Shown one piece after another: positions 34,628-42,488 of a stretch of 52,167 bases of DNA (position 1 is the stretch's first letter; every line of letters begins with the position of its first letter). The notes below the pieces were generated by a model. It was given only the letters and a program-made list of their open reading frames with translations. It made no database searches and was not told where the DNA came from. Made by a program: the position numbers and the translations under genes. Source of the stretch: Methylotenera_A sp031417915. GTDB lineage: Bacteria > Pseudomonadota > Gammaproteobacteria > Burkholderiales > Methylophilaceae. Location: the NCBI GenBank assembly GCA_031417915.1, contig JANOWN010000047.1, positions 1 through 52,167 of the forward strand, written 5' to 3'.

Positions 34628-35710
34628 CTAATTACAATTTTGCTTAGCCGCTAAAAACGGCTTAATACGCGCTTGTGTATCTGGGTGCGTTGCCAGCATT
34701 TCGCTTACCATGTCAGACTCTTGTTGCGGAAGCGTTGTTTTGGTGGTTTTATCAGGTGCAGCTTTTTTCTCATCTCCAAGCGCTTGATTCTGCAAACGCT
34801 GCAAAATATCCGCAAATGCTTTCGGCGGCAAACAGGCTTTTTGCAGCGCATTCAGCGCAAAACCATCAGCCTCCAACTCGTGCTCGCGCGAGTAACGCAA
34901 TTGCATCAATACCGCTGGCAACCCAGAGCCTACCGAGCTGACATCGCCCGTAATCGCAGCTAAAATCAGGCCAGAAAGCACGCCTTGCAAACTTTGCCGA
35001 AATGCGTGACGCTGCTTTACATGGCCAAGTTCGTGCGCCAAAACGGCGATAATTTCAGTGTCATTTTTCGACAAAGTAATGATTTCATCGGTCACCACCA
35101 TAATGCCGCCGGGCAGCACAAATGCATTGGCGCCTATCATGCCGCCGGCGCGAAATTCCAGCCGATATTTCGGGCAATCTTTTAAGGCCAAACATAATTT
35201 TTTAAGCGCAAAATCAATGCTGGCCTTGCGCACAGGGTCGGCTTTACTCGGCGAAAAGTAGCCAAATTGGCTGTCCAAACCTTGCAGAGCGTGCTCGCCA
35301 AGCTTTTCTTCCATCGCTGGCGGCGTAGCTTTTGCCACATATTCAGCCAACTTGGGCACGCCAAATTGCAAAAACATCCAACCCACAAAAATGGTTAGCA
35401 CGAGTGACACCAACACCCAACCAAGATGATTTTCTAAATAATGCATGCCGCGCCAAAATGCACTTTTTTTGGAAGGCATGGCAGATTCGAGCTCAGAAAT
35501 ATCAAGTGCTTCCAGCCTGCCGCCGTTGGGCAAATCTATCAAACGTTTGGCTGAACCTAATTTGGATTGCGCATGCAAATCGGCAAAATTAAACGTCAGT
35601 GTTTCGCCATTAACATCAAATGAAATTTGTTTAAACTTCCCTGTAACCCTCACCAATGCTAGAGTGTTTCGCGCACTGATTCCGTCAAAATAATCGGCTT
35701 GAAAACTCAC
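34628..35710 (-). CDS. membrane-bound M48-family metalloprotease
   Basis: 360 residues, GTG start. Order: a cytosolic N-terminal region (about 1-90), one membrane helix (LGWVLVSLVLTIFVGWMFL), then an M48 peptidase domain with the zinc motif AVLAHELGHVKQRHAF and a third ligand in SREHELEADGFAL. ATHPDTQARIKPF near the end is typical of BepA/LoiP-like members. It is probably periplasmic-facing and tied to envelope quality control (inference). It follows a DUF898 membrane protein gene by 6 bases, a pairing I recall from other proteobacteria. Confidence 0.85.
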   Translation of the reverse strand: MSFQADYFDGISARNTLALVRVTGKFKQISFDVNGETLTFNFADLHAQSKLGSAKRLIDLPNGGRLEALDISELESAMPSKKSAFWRGMHYLENHLGWVLVSLVLTIFVGWMFLQFGVPKLAEYVAKATPPAMEEKLGEHALQGLDSQFGYFSPSKADPVRKASIDFALKKLCLALKDCPKYRLEFRAGGMIGANAFVLPGGIMVVTDEIITLSKNDTEIIAVLAHELGHVKQRHAFRQSLQGVLSGLILAAITGDVSSVGSGLPAVLMQLRYSREHELEADGFALNALQKACLPPKAFADILQRLQNQALGDEKKAAPDKTTKTTLPQQESDMVSEMLATHPDTQARIKPFLAAKQNCN

Positions 35711-35716
35711 TCTTCT

Positions 35717-36973
35717 TTAACCAAAAGATAAGTCAACATCAAACATATCAGCAATTTCTTCGCCAGTCGCTTTCACTTCGGCTTTTTTATCGCCGACAAA
35801 TTGGTCGAAATCGACATCGCCAATAATTTGCAATTTTGAAGTGCGATATTTCGCCATGCGAATTTGCGCCCACGGCGTGGCCAAACCGAATGTCAGCATA
35901 ATTGCCACCATGTTAGAGAAATACAACCAAAAGAAATCACGCGCACGCAAACTGCTTTTGAAAGATAACTTATCCAGCGTCGTGTTGTTCCAAATTAAAT
36001 TGCCAATACGTGCTTGAAAATAGGCCAAAAAACCAAAAATAAAGAAGCCGTAAAGCAACAAGCCACCCAAGCCTATCAGCCACGCCAAAGGGCTGGTAAG
36101 CCATTCTTTCATTTTGTCTTCTGTGGCTTTTTCTTGCTGCTGTTTCATCATTTCTTCCAGCGCTTTTTCTTCTTCAGCGGTCATTTCTACTGGTTCAGCA
36201 ACTTCTGCCGCCTGTTCAATTGGCGCTTCATTAGCGGCCAAAATCATGTGGGTGTTAATTGGCGTAAACGCTTGCACATTGGGAATTGTCAATTGCGTAT
36301 ATTGTGCTGCAGCTTTGGCTTTAGTCACGTAAGCTTGATAAGCAGGAATTGCAATCGCTGCCAAAATGCCGATAAATGGCACGATAAAAACGATTAAATA
36401 CACTTTGTAAAAGCCTTTCACTACGCGGTTCATGTCAAATTGGCTTAAGCCAAAACGATGATTATTCACAATAAATTGCTTGCGCTCGTGCGCAGCGTAA
36501 GGTGCCATTGCACCCAGCGTCAAGCCTGTAAATAACGGTAACTTGAAATACACGCGCGCTGCTTGCCGCAATGTGCCAACAAAATCGAAGCGCAAGCCGC
36601 GATGGCTAGTGTTGCGCGCATTAAAAATGGAGCCGCGCACCACCAACCAAGGCAACGCGATTATAAATAGCAACAGCACAGCACCCGCCAATATTGGGCT
36701 GCTGGCTTTGCCGTAGGCATACAGCGCAAAAAGCGCAACCGCGATGATGCGGCCTTTTAAAATCGCTTTTGGATTGGCGTGGTAATCAAAGCCGACATTA
36801 TCGATTAAAGTGTTGTTATAAAAGTATTTTTTGCGGCGCACTTTGGCCCAAGCCGAGTAGATTCCCAAAGTGACAATGCTAAGTAATAAGTTCACAATCC
36901 AAATACCAAAATATTCCGAAATTTTGCCTTGAAACACAATCGGCGTGTGCTTTTGCTGTGTGTTTTCTGCCAT
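35717..36973 (-). CDS. DUF898 (YjgN-like) multi-pass membrane protein with pilin-like segment
   Basis: 418 residues. The N-terminal half has FQGKISEYFGIWIVNLLLSI and VTLGIYSAWAKVRRKKYFYN, the mark of the DUF898/YjgN family, and the pattern returns in the C-terminal part (FGLATPWAQIRMAKYRTSKL). Between these, residues about 199-222 read PFIGILAAIAIPAYQAYVTKAKAA, very like the N-terminal helix of type IV pilins. A charged, Glu-rich loop (AEEEKALEEMMKQQQEK) follows. There is no prepilin cleavage site and no Glu5. The function of the family is unknown; the M48 protease gene follows at once. Confidence 0.75.
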   Translation of the reverse strand: MAENTQQKHTPIVFQGKISEYFGIWIVNLLLSIVTLGIYSAWAKVRRKKYFYNNTLIDNVGFDYHANPKAILKGRIIAVALFALYAYGKASSPILAGAVLLLFIIALPWLVVRGSIFNARNTSHRGLRFDFVGTLRQAARVYFKLPLFTGLTLGAMAPYAAHERKQFIVNNHRFGLSQFDMNRVVKGFYKVYLIVFIVPFIGILAAIAIPAYQAYVTKAKAAAQYTQLTIPNVQAFTPINTHMILAANEAPIEQAAEVAEPVEMTAEEEKALEEMMKQQQEKATEDKMKEWLTSPLAWLIGLGGLLLYGFFIFGFLAYFQARIGNLIWNNTTLDKLSFKSSLRARDFFWLYFSNMVAIMLTFGLATPWAQIRMAKYRTSKLQIIGDVDFDQFVGDKKAEVKATGEEIADMFDVDLSFG

Positions 36974-37097
36974 TTTTTATCCCTGATTTTTATTAAATTT
37001 AAATAAAGTGTACCCGATTTGGCCAGTTTGGTATATTTGGCGATTTAACTTTGCAATTCAGCACCTCTAAGGCAAAATCAAGCTATGGTTAAAAAAT

Positions 37098-37214
37098 CAA
37101 AATTTCAAGATGCAGCGCGAGGCGCACGGCGCGCAGAAAACGAAGACATATGTTGTGTATAGGCGAGTTTGCGAGCACCGCGCAACGAAGCGAAGCGCTT
37201 GAAAGATGATTTTA
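37098..37214. repeat. long imperfect palindrome upstream of the DMT transporter gene
   Basis: AAAATTTCAAG (37100s) and CTTGAAAGATGATTTT (37198-37213) are outer arms. Inside them GC-rich stretches (GGCGCACGGCGCGC and GCGAGCACCGCGC) pair imperfectly around ATATGTTGTGTATA. The total is about 115 bases and reaches to within 3 bases of the next start codon. It is probably a dispersed intergenic repeat, but no second copy occurs in the window. The rest of the 242-base gap (36974-37097) shows nothing I recognise. Confidence 0.55.
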
Positions 37215-37215
37215 A

Positions 37216-38085
37216 ATGAAACTACCTAACCTAAAGAGCTTATGGATGCTAGTCGCCGCGCTGGGCTTTGCGATTATGGGCACACTGGTAAAAATTGGTG
37301 CGGCTAAATTTAGCAGCGCAGAACTGGTGTTTTACCGTTCTGTGTTTGGTTTGCTGGCAATTTACGCTTACATTTTTGCCAAAAAATTACCGCTAAAAAC
37401 GCCAGTCATGGTCAAGCAAATGTCACGAGCTGTGGTGGGATTTATTTCTCTGGTGCTATTTTTCTACGCCATCGCACACTTGCCGCTGGCTACCGCGATT
37501 ACGCTCAACTATACCTCGCCCTTATTTTTAGCGCTTTTTATGCCGTTTTTGTTGCATGAGAAACCTCGCAATACCTTATATATTGCCGTGGTGCTGGGTT
37601 TTATTGGCGTTGTGCTGCTATTAAAGCCAACCATGCAAAATGAAGATGCTCTGGCAGGCGCGCTGGGATTGGCTTCTGGCGTGGGTGCTGCATTAGCTTA
37701 TATTCACGTAAAACAATTGGGAAACGTAAGCGAGCCCGATTGGCGCACGGTGTTTTACTTTACACTCGTCTCCAGTATTGGCGCGGGCGCGTGGATGCTT
37801 TTAGAGCATTTCACACCTTTAATTTGGCAAGATTTACCGCTGCTATTGGGTTTGGGCGTTTCTGCGACGATTGCGCAACTCGCGATGACGCGCGCTTACC
37901 GCACTGGCAATACGCTCACGGTGGCGAGCTTGGCTTATGTAACCGTTGTACTTGCTAGCTTATTCGGCGTTTTGCTGTGGCAAGAGCAGCTTTCCGCCTC
38001 AGAATGGTTAGCGATTGGTTTAATTATCTTAAGCGGCATTATTAGCATTAACGCAACAAACAATTCAACGCAAACCACAAAATAA
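37216..38085 (+). CDS. EamA/DMT-family transporter
   Basis: 289 residues with about ten membrane helices in two EamA repeats. The first repeat begins WMLVAALGFAIMGTLVKIGA and includes FYRSVFGLLAIYAY and PLATAITLNYTSPLF. The second includes GLASGVGAALAYIHVKQLG and AYRTGNTLTVASLAYVTVVLA. Drug/metabolite transporters of this kind export amino acids, nucleosides or other metabolites; the substrate cannot be told. It is the first plus-strand gene after a long minus-strand block. Confidence 0.85.
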   Translation: MKLPNLKSLWMLVAALGFAIMGTLVKIGAAKFSSAELVFYRSVFGLLAIYAYIFAKKLPLKTPVMVKQMSRAVVGFISLVLFFYAIAHLPLATAITLNYTSPLFLALFMPFLLHEKPRNTLYIAVVLGFIGVVLLLKPTMQNEDALAGALGLASGVGAALAYIHVKQLGNVSEPDWRTVFYFTLVSSIGAGAWMLLEHFTPLIWQDLPLLLGLGVSATIAQLAMTRAYRTGNTLTVASLAYVTVVLASLFGVLLWQEQLSASEWLAIGLIILSGIISINATNNSTQTTK

Positions 38086-38181
38086 TGTGGTCCTGCCAAA
38101 TAATCCACACAAAGCACTTTACATTTCAATAAGTTAGCAGTAATCTGGACTTTCCGCGTTATAAACGCAAGGTTAGTTTTA

Positions 38182-38898
38182 ATGGCTAAGTTTGTTATAA
38201 CTTTTAGATATATCGCATTATTTGCACTAGCTTGCCTGCTGAGCGGTTGCCTTGGCGGCACAATTGCACAGCAAATTGCGCGCTCTATCGCTACCAGTGT
38301 GGTCGATAAAACCATGGCTAGAGCTATGGACGTGGACGAAGATCAAACGCAAAGCAATCGCGACCCTTTTAATGTCAGGCGGCAAGAAGAACTAGCAGCA
38401 CCTAGTGCAACGCTTCCCGGCACAACGGCTAGCAGCGCAGCGCTACGAACTAAAAACCCCGAGAATGTAGAAGTGGATGATGTCACCTACGCGATGGCCA
38501 CATTTAGCTTTAAGCCTTTAGTGCCAATTGCAGAGCCATTACCAGAAGAAAATGTTGAAGTTGAAACGCCCGTTGCCATTGTGCAAGGCAATCAATTGGT
38601 GCGAGTTGAGCTATTTAATTTGCTGATTGGTGAAGAAAAAAATGCGGTTTACGAAAATGCGCGCTTGATGGGTTCCACCAGTTTGCCGCCAAAGCGAGAA
38701 TGGCGAAATTGGCATGTTGGGACAGGCGTTATTCAAAAAGACAAAAAAATAATTACTTTTTTAATTCCGCCAGAATTTGGCAAATTGCCAAGCGGCGCAA
38801 CTGCAATGGTGGAGCTGGCAAGCCCGGGTGAACTTAATATTGCGCGATATAAAGCCAGTGAAGAAAAAGTGGCATTTAAGGCTCAAGCAATCCGCTAA
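38182..38898 (+). CDS. hypothetical lipoprotein
   Basis: 238 residues. A signal peptide ends in a lipobox (ACLLSGC, Cys23), so it is probably lipid-anchored. The mature part starts with an Ala/Thr-rich helix (GGTIAQQIARSIATSVVDK), then a low-complexity linker, then a globular part (about 85-238) with LVRVELFNLLIGEEKNAVYENARLMG and IITFLIPPEFGKLPSGATAMVEL. No family is recognised. It is convergent with the response regulator gene, 2 bases apart. Confidence 0.65.
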   Translation: MAKFVITFRYIALFALACLLSGCLGGTIAQQIARSIATSVVDKTMARAMDVDEDQTQSNRDPFNVRRQEELAAPSATLPGTTASSAALRTKNPENVEVDDVTYAMATFSFKPLVPIAEPLPEENVEVETPVAIVQGNQLVRVELFNLLIGEEKNAVYENARLMGSTSLPPKREWRNWHVGTGVIQKDKKIITFLIPPEFGKLPSGATAMVELASPGELNIARYKASEEKVAFKAQAIR

Positions 38899-38900
38899 AC

Positions 38901-39539
38901 TTATGGTTCTAACAAGCCACTCCGCATGGCAATCAGCGCAATCTCTGCCGAGTTTTGTGCATTTAATTTCTGCTTAATATTGTACAAATGCGTGCCGACA
39001 GTACGCGGGCTTAAAAACAAACCCTCCGCAATTTCATTCGTGGTTTTACCTTTTGCCAACGACATAAACACTTCAAATTCGCGCTCGCTCAACACATCTA
39101 CCGGGCTTTGATCGCCAGATAGTTGCTGAATCGCCATTTGTTGCGCCACGCCCGCTTCGATATATTTTTTACCGCTCGCCACTTGGTGAATCGCTTTAAT
39201 CATTTCCTCAGCCGCGCTACGTTTGGTTAAATAACCCATCGCCCCAGCATTCAACACCCGCTTAGGGTGCACCGAATCTTCGTGCGCAGAAAGCACCAGA
39301 ATTTTCGCGTTGCTATCTTTGGCTAAAATGCGCTCAATCGCCTCCAGCCCGCCCATGCCTGGCATGGTAATATCCATCACCACCACATGCGGCTTATGCT
39401 CCATATAGGATTTAATGGCGGTTTCACCATTTTCTGCCTCGGCGATCACTTTGATATCCGAAGCCGATTCCAGCAGCATTTTAAACCCCATGCGCACCAC
39501 GGCATGGTCATCCACTAGCATTACATTGATTTGACTCAT
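38901..39539 (-). CDS. NarL/FixJ-type response regulator
   Basis: 212 residues. The receiver domain (about 1-120) has the phosphate acceptor Asp56 in VVVMDITMPGMGG, the acidic pair DDH at 10-12 and the conserved Lys in GYLTKRS. The C-terminal LuxR-type helix-turn-helix (about 148-205) shows LSEREFEVFMSLAKGKTTNEIAEGLFLSPRTVGTHLYNIKQKL. Its ATG overlaps the TGA of the sensor kinase gene (ATGA), so the two are a translationally coupled pair. Target genes are unknown. Confidence 0.92.
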   Translation of the reverse strand: MSQINVMLVDDHAVVRMGFKMLLESASDIKVIAEAENGETAIKSYMEHKPHVVVMDITMPGMGGLEAIERILAKDSNAKILVLSAHEDSVHPKRVLNAGAMGYLTKRSAAEEMIKAIHQVASGKKYIEAGVAQQMAIQQLSGDQSPVDVLSEREFEVFMSLAKGKTTNEIAEGLFLSPRTVGTHLYNIKQKLNAQNSAEIALIAMRSGLLEP

Positions 39540-40918
39540 CCTGCTTGGTCCTCTTTCACTATTGCTTGCGGAATATTAATGTAAATCGTTGTACCCGGGT
39601 TACTAGATTTTGGATTACCAACTTTTGAATTTGGTTCAGAATCGACACTAAAACTGCCTTTAAAGCTTTGCACGCGCTCGCGCATGCCGAGCAAGCCAAA
39701 ATGGTTGGTATGATCCACGGCGTCAATATCCATGCCGAGTCCGTCATCTTTTATCGTAAGCTGAAGCGCGCCAGTTTTGGTCGCGGTCAGTTTAATGGCA
39801 ATGTTTTTTGCCTCCGCATGTTTAATGGCGTTATTAATGGATTCTTGCACAATACGGTAAAGATTGATATTCAAATTCTCGCCTAAACCATCTAATTTTC
39901 CCGCTAAATCTAAGCTTACTTTTAAATTAGGATATTGTTTTTGTGTGTGATTCACCATATCGCGCAGCGTTTCGCTTAAACCTAAATTATCCAAAGAACC
40001 AGGCCGTAACTGACGAATAATATCGTGCATACCGTCATAAATATGGTTAGCGGCGGCGGCAATGGTTTGGGCGTGGCTGGAAATATCGGGCGATTTTTTC
40101 TCAGTTTTATTGGCAATCGCCACCGCAAAAGTTTTAATCGCTGTGACATATTGGCCAAGCCCATCGTGCAGCTCGCGCGCTAAGCTTCTGCGTTCTTCTT
40201 CAATATGGCTTTGAATGAGCGCGGTAAGCTGGCGATTTTCTTCCAATTGCCGCTCCGCCGCCAGCGATTCTGCCATACGATTTAAGCTGTGTCCGATGCG
40301 ATCAAACTCGGGCAAATCAAAATTGGGCAAACGCGTACTTAAATCGCCATGTTCCATCTTGTTAATGGCTTTTAGCATGGGTCGCAAGGGCTGCAGCCAG
40401 TGGCCAAGCATCCAATATACCACCGCGTTTAACAACACGAAAAACGCCAAACCCACCCAAAATAAGGTTTTCATTTTACCCCAAGCCTCGCGAATGCCCC
40501 CCGCTGGATTAGGCGCTATATATAACTTGCCGTAATGAATAAACCGCGTCACAGATTTTTCGTGCGGGTCGAGCATGTTAGAAAACCATTGCGGCGGATT
40601 TTCATTCGCGCGATATTTTGAAGGCGGTGATTCATAAATCAGCCCGCCGTTCAAATTATATAAATAAATCTCGTTGCCGCGCACATGGCCAAGTTGCTGC
40701 AAAAACCGCCGCATCACATCGTGCGTAAAACCCCATTCTGGGTTTTGCGTGGAGCTAATAATTACCGTATCCAAAAGCTGCACAGTGACTCTGGTAGCGG
40801 CTTCCACGCCCTCTTGAATGGATGACTTAGTACCATTGAAGTTGACATAACCCACCGCCAGCATAAACAGCAGCAGCAAGGCAGTGATGAGTAAATTTAG
40901 ACGGAGGCGAAGGCTCAT
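39536..40918 (-). CDS. NarX/UhpB-type sensor histidine kinase
   Basis: 460 residues. Order: membrane helix (about 7-27), a periplasmic sensor region of about 120 residues (with WGFTHDVMRRFLQQLGHVRG), second membrane helix (about 151-172), HAMP domain (about 172-224), short coiled coil, HisKA_3 domain with phospho-acceptor His251 (SLARELHDGLGQY), and a HATPase domain (NLYRIVQESINNAIKHAEA, DDGLGMD, GLLGMRERV). The periplasmic part contains no P-box or cysteine cluster of NarX/NarQ, so the signal is not nitrate by sequence. It is cotranscribed with the regulator gene. Confidence 0.92.
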   Translation of the reverse strand: MSLRLRLNLLITALLLLFMLAVGYVNFNGTKSSIQEGVEAATRVTVQLLDTVIISSTQNPEWGFTHDVMRRFLQQLGHVRGNEIYLYNLNGGLIYESPPSKYRANENPPQWFSNMLDPHEKSVTRFIHYGKLYIAPNPAGGIREAWGKMKTLFWVGLAFFVLLNAVVYWMLGHWLQPLRPMLKAINKMEHGDLSTRLPNFDLPEFDRIGHSLNRMAESLAAERQLEENRQLTALIQSHIEEERRSLARELHDGLGQYVTAIKTFAVAIANKTEKKSPDISSHAQTIAAAANHIYDGMHDIIRQLRPGSLDNLGLSETLRDMVNHTQKQYPNLKVSLDLAGKLDGLGENLNINLYRIVQESINNAIKHAEAKNIAIKLTATKTGALQLTIKDDGLGMDIDAVDHTNHFGLLGMRERVQSFKGSFSVDSEPNSKVGNPKSSNPGTTIYINIPQAIVKEDQAG

Positions 40919-40954
40919 GCAGTGATTATAGCGAATTAATGCTAACTTGCTGTG

Positions 40955-41959
40955 TTATAGCGCATCCAACGGGCTATTTACACCGCGGCCGCCTTTATTC
41001 AGCACATGCGTGTAAATCATGGTGGTGGAAACATCCGAATGCCCCAGCAGTTCTTGCACGGTGCGAATATCGTAACCGCCTTCGAGCAAATGCGTGGCAA
41101 AACTGTGGCGAAACGTATGCGGCGTGGCGGGTTTAGTTAATTCCGCATCTACCACCGCTTGCCGCACTGCGCGCTGAATAGCTTGATCTTGAATGTGATG
41201 CCGCCTTGTGGTCTTTACGGCAGAGTCCTCGCGCGGGTCGATTGACAACTTGCCCGATGGAAACACATATTGCCAAGCCCAATCGCGCTCGGCGCTGGGA
41301 TATTTTTTAGCCAAGGCATAAGGCAAATACACGCTGCCAAAACCATTAGCCAAATCTTGCTCATGCAAAGCCTTAACTCGTGCCAAATGGGCTTGTAGCG
41401 GCGCTATCAGCGTCATCGGTAACATAGTCACGCGGTCTTTAAAACCTTTACCATCACGAATTAAAATCTCTTTACGCGCAAAATCAATATCTTTCACGCG
41501 CAAGCGCAGCGCCTCTAAAATGCGCATTCCCGTGCCATAAAGCAAACTCACCACCAAATGGTGCGTGCCATCTAAACGTGCCAATATTTTTTGCACCTCG
41601 GCTTGGCTAAGCACCACAGGCAAGTGTTTTGGTACTTTAGCTTGCTCTACTTTATCCAGCCACGGCAGGCTTTGGCCTAACACCTCTTTATACAAAAATA
41701 AAAGCGCGCTTTTGGCCTGATTTTGCGTGCTGGCAGCCACTTTACCGACGACCGCAAGATGCGTTAAAAACGCCTCCACCTCGCGCGCGCCTAAATCTTT
41801 TGGGTGCACCTTGTCAAAATGCAAAATAAAGCGTTTAATCCAATCTACATACGCTTGCTCGGTGCGAATACTATAATGTTTTAAGCGAATTTTACCGCGC
41901 ACAAGGTCTAATAACTTGGGTGGCTCGACTTTTGAAGGCGTTGAATTTAAAGGTTCCAT
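40955..41959 (-). CDS. intI: integron integrase (IntI family tyrosine recombinase)
   Basis: 334 residues, apparently intact. An N-terminal core-binding SAM-like domain (about 16-100, HYSIRTEQAYVDWIKRFILHF) and a catalytic domain. Catalytic residues: Arg146 (YGTGMRILEALRLR), Lys171, His281 and Arg284 (TPHTFRHSFATHLLEGG), His307 (LLGHSDV) and Tyr316 (TMIYTHV). The extra segment at about 197-233 (KALHEQDLANG...DWAWQYVFPS) separates integron integrases from XerC/XerD, and the GGRGVNSPLDAL ending is also typical of IntI. Known role: recombination of attI with attC. It is divergent from the cassette, as in all known integrons. Confidence 0.95.
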   Translation of the reverse strand: MEPLNSTPSKVEPPKLLDLVRGKIRLKHYSIRTEQAYVDWIKRFILHFDKVHPKDLGAREVEAFLTHLAVVGKVAASTQNQAKSALLFLYKEVLGQSLPWLDKVEQAKVPKHLPVVLSQAEVQKILARLDGTHHLVVSLLYGTGMRILEALRLRVKDIDFARKEILIRDGKGFKDRVTMLPMTLIAPLQAHLARVKALHEQDLANGFGSVYLPYALAKKYPSAERDWAWQYVFPSGKLSIDPREDSAVKTTRRHHIQDQAIQRAVRQAVVDAELTKPATPHTFRHSFATHLLEGGYDIRTVQELLGHSDVSTTMIYTHVLNKGGRGVNSPLDAL

Positions 41960-42004
41960 ATTTTAAATTTAGGCAGCACTAAAAATAATTAACAACATGA
42001 TTTT

Positions 42005-42034
42005 ATTATATACTTTAATTTTTAAAAACAACAA
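42005..42034 (-). promoter_or_regulatory. candidate intI promoter
   Basis: On the minus strand TTGTTG (42029-42034) and a perfect TATAAT (42005-42010) are 18 bases apart, 45 bases before the intI start. No LexA box (CTGT-N8-ACAG) is seen in this region, so SOS control as in other integrons is not supported by sequence. Confidence 0.55.
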
Positions 42035-42044
42035 TGCATTCAAG

Positions 42045-42073
42045 TTGACGCAATATAAAGCGTCAATTAGGAT
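42045..42073 (+). promoter_or_regulatory. candidate cassette promoter (Pc) with overlapping palindrome
   Basis: TTGACG (42045-42050) and TAGGAT (42068-42073) are 17 bases apart and point into the cassette. The spacer is occupied by a perfect inverted repeat, TTGACGC-N8-GCGTCAA (42045-42066), that includes the whole -35 box, so a protein bound there would block the promoter. In integrons Pc usually lies in intI or attI, as here. Confidence 0.6.
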
Positions 42074-42091
42074 GTCTATTTTACGTTAGGG
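42074..42091 (+). other. attI core site and cassette junction
   Basis: The GTTAGGG at 42085-42091 matches the integron core GTTRRRY in all but the last base. Recombination would fall between G42085 and T42086. The six bases after the cut (TTAGGG) are mirrored by the CCCTAAC at the start of the attC site at 42309, as expected if both belong to one inserted cassette. The outer limit of attI is not known. The same GGG may serve as the ribosome binding site of the cassette gene. Confidence 0.75.
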
Positions 42092-42095
42092 CTCT

Positions 42096-42314
42096 ATGCG
42101 AAAATTTATTGGTGTATTTCTTCTGTTTTATGGTTTTGTTTCCTTAATAACTGGAGCTACATTTGTAATAGGTAAAAAAGGCCCATTATTTTTGGAACGT
42201 TCAGATTCTCCATTTTGGTATTGGGTCATTCTAATTGTATTATTGTTAGGTGGCTTAGAACGCTTAGGTGTTGGCTCTCGGCAATCAGAGGCATCAAGCA
42301 ACAATGTTCCCTAA
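42096..42314 (+). CDS. integron cassette gene: small two-helix membrane protein
   Basis: 72 residues. Its ATG lies 10 bases inside the cassette and its TAA is inside the attC R'' box, a normal cassette layout. Two hydrophobic segments are seen: about 4-26 (FIGVFLLFYGFVSLITGATFV) and about 40-55 (FWYWVILIVLLLGGL), joined by a short polar loop, with a polar tail (GSRQSEASSNNVP). No family is recognised. The AT-rich coding sequence resembles neither neighbour closely, consistent with capture from elsewhere. Confidence 0.8.
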   Translation: MRKFIGVFLLFYGFVSLITGATFVIGKKGPLFLERSDSPFWYWVILIVLLLGGLERLGVGSRQSEASSNNVP

Positions 42315-42368
42315 CCCATCCATCAAGCGGGACGCGCTAAAGCGCGCCCCTTATGTCAAACGTTAGGT
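42309..42368 (+). other. attC recombination site (59-base element)
   Basis: 60 bases. The R'' box CCCTAAC (42309-42315) and R' box GTTAGGT (42362-42368) are inverted. Between them an imperfect stem, CAAGCGGGACGCGC then TAAA loop then GCGCGCCCCTT, matches the folded shape of short attC sites with L'' and L' arms and unpaired bases. The cassette thus runs from 42086 to 42362 (277 bases). No second attC follows, so the array has one cassette. Confidence 0.9.
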
Positions 42369-42378
42369 TTTAAGGCTA

Positions 42379-42480
42379 AAATGCACCGCCCTAGCATGCG
42401 CATGGATACAAGGTGAATCAAGCTCACGAAGTGAGTTTGAGAGAGGGTGCTCTAGGGTATTGCCTCTCAGGGCATGTTTT
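42379..42480 (+). repeat. REP-like hairpin, copy E, interrupted
   Basis: CCGCCCTAGCATGCGCATGGATA and TATTGCCTCTCAGGGCATG match the two halves of the dispersed hairpin, but 49 bases (42409-42457) are inserted between them. The insert holds its own hairpin (AAGCTCAC-GAA-GTGAGTTT). It lies between attC and the ppk2 stop; nothing else is seen in this gap. Confidence 0.55.
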
Positions 42481-42488
42481 TTCGATAG

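Noticed and set aside
41960..42095. LexA-controlled intI promoter
   Set aside because: No CTGT-N8-ACAG box is seen between intI and the cassette.
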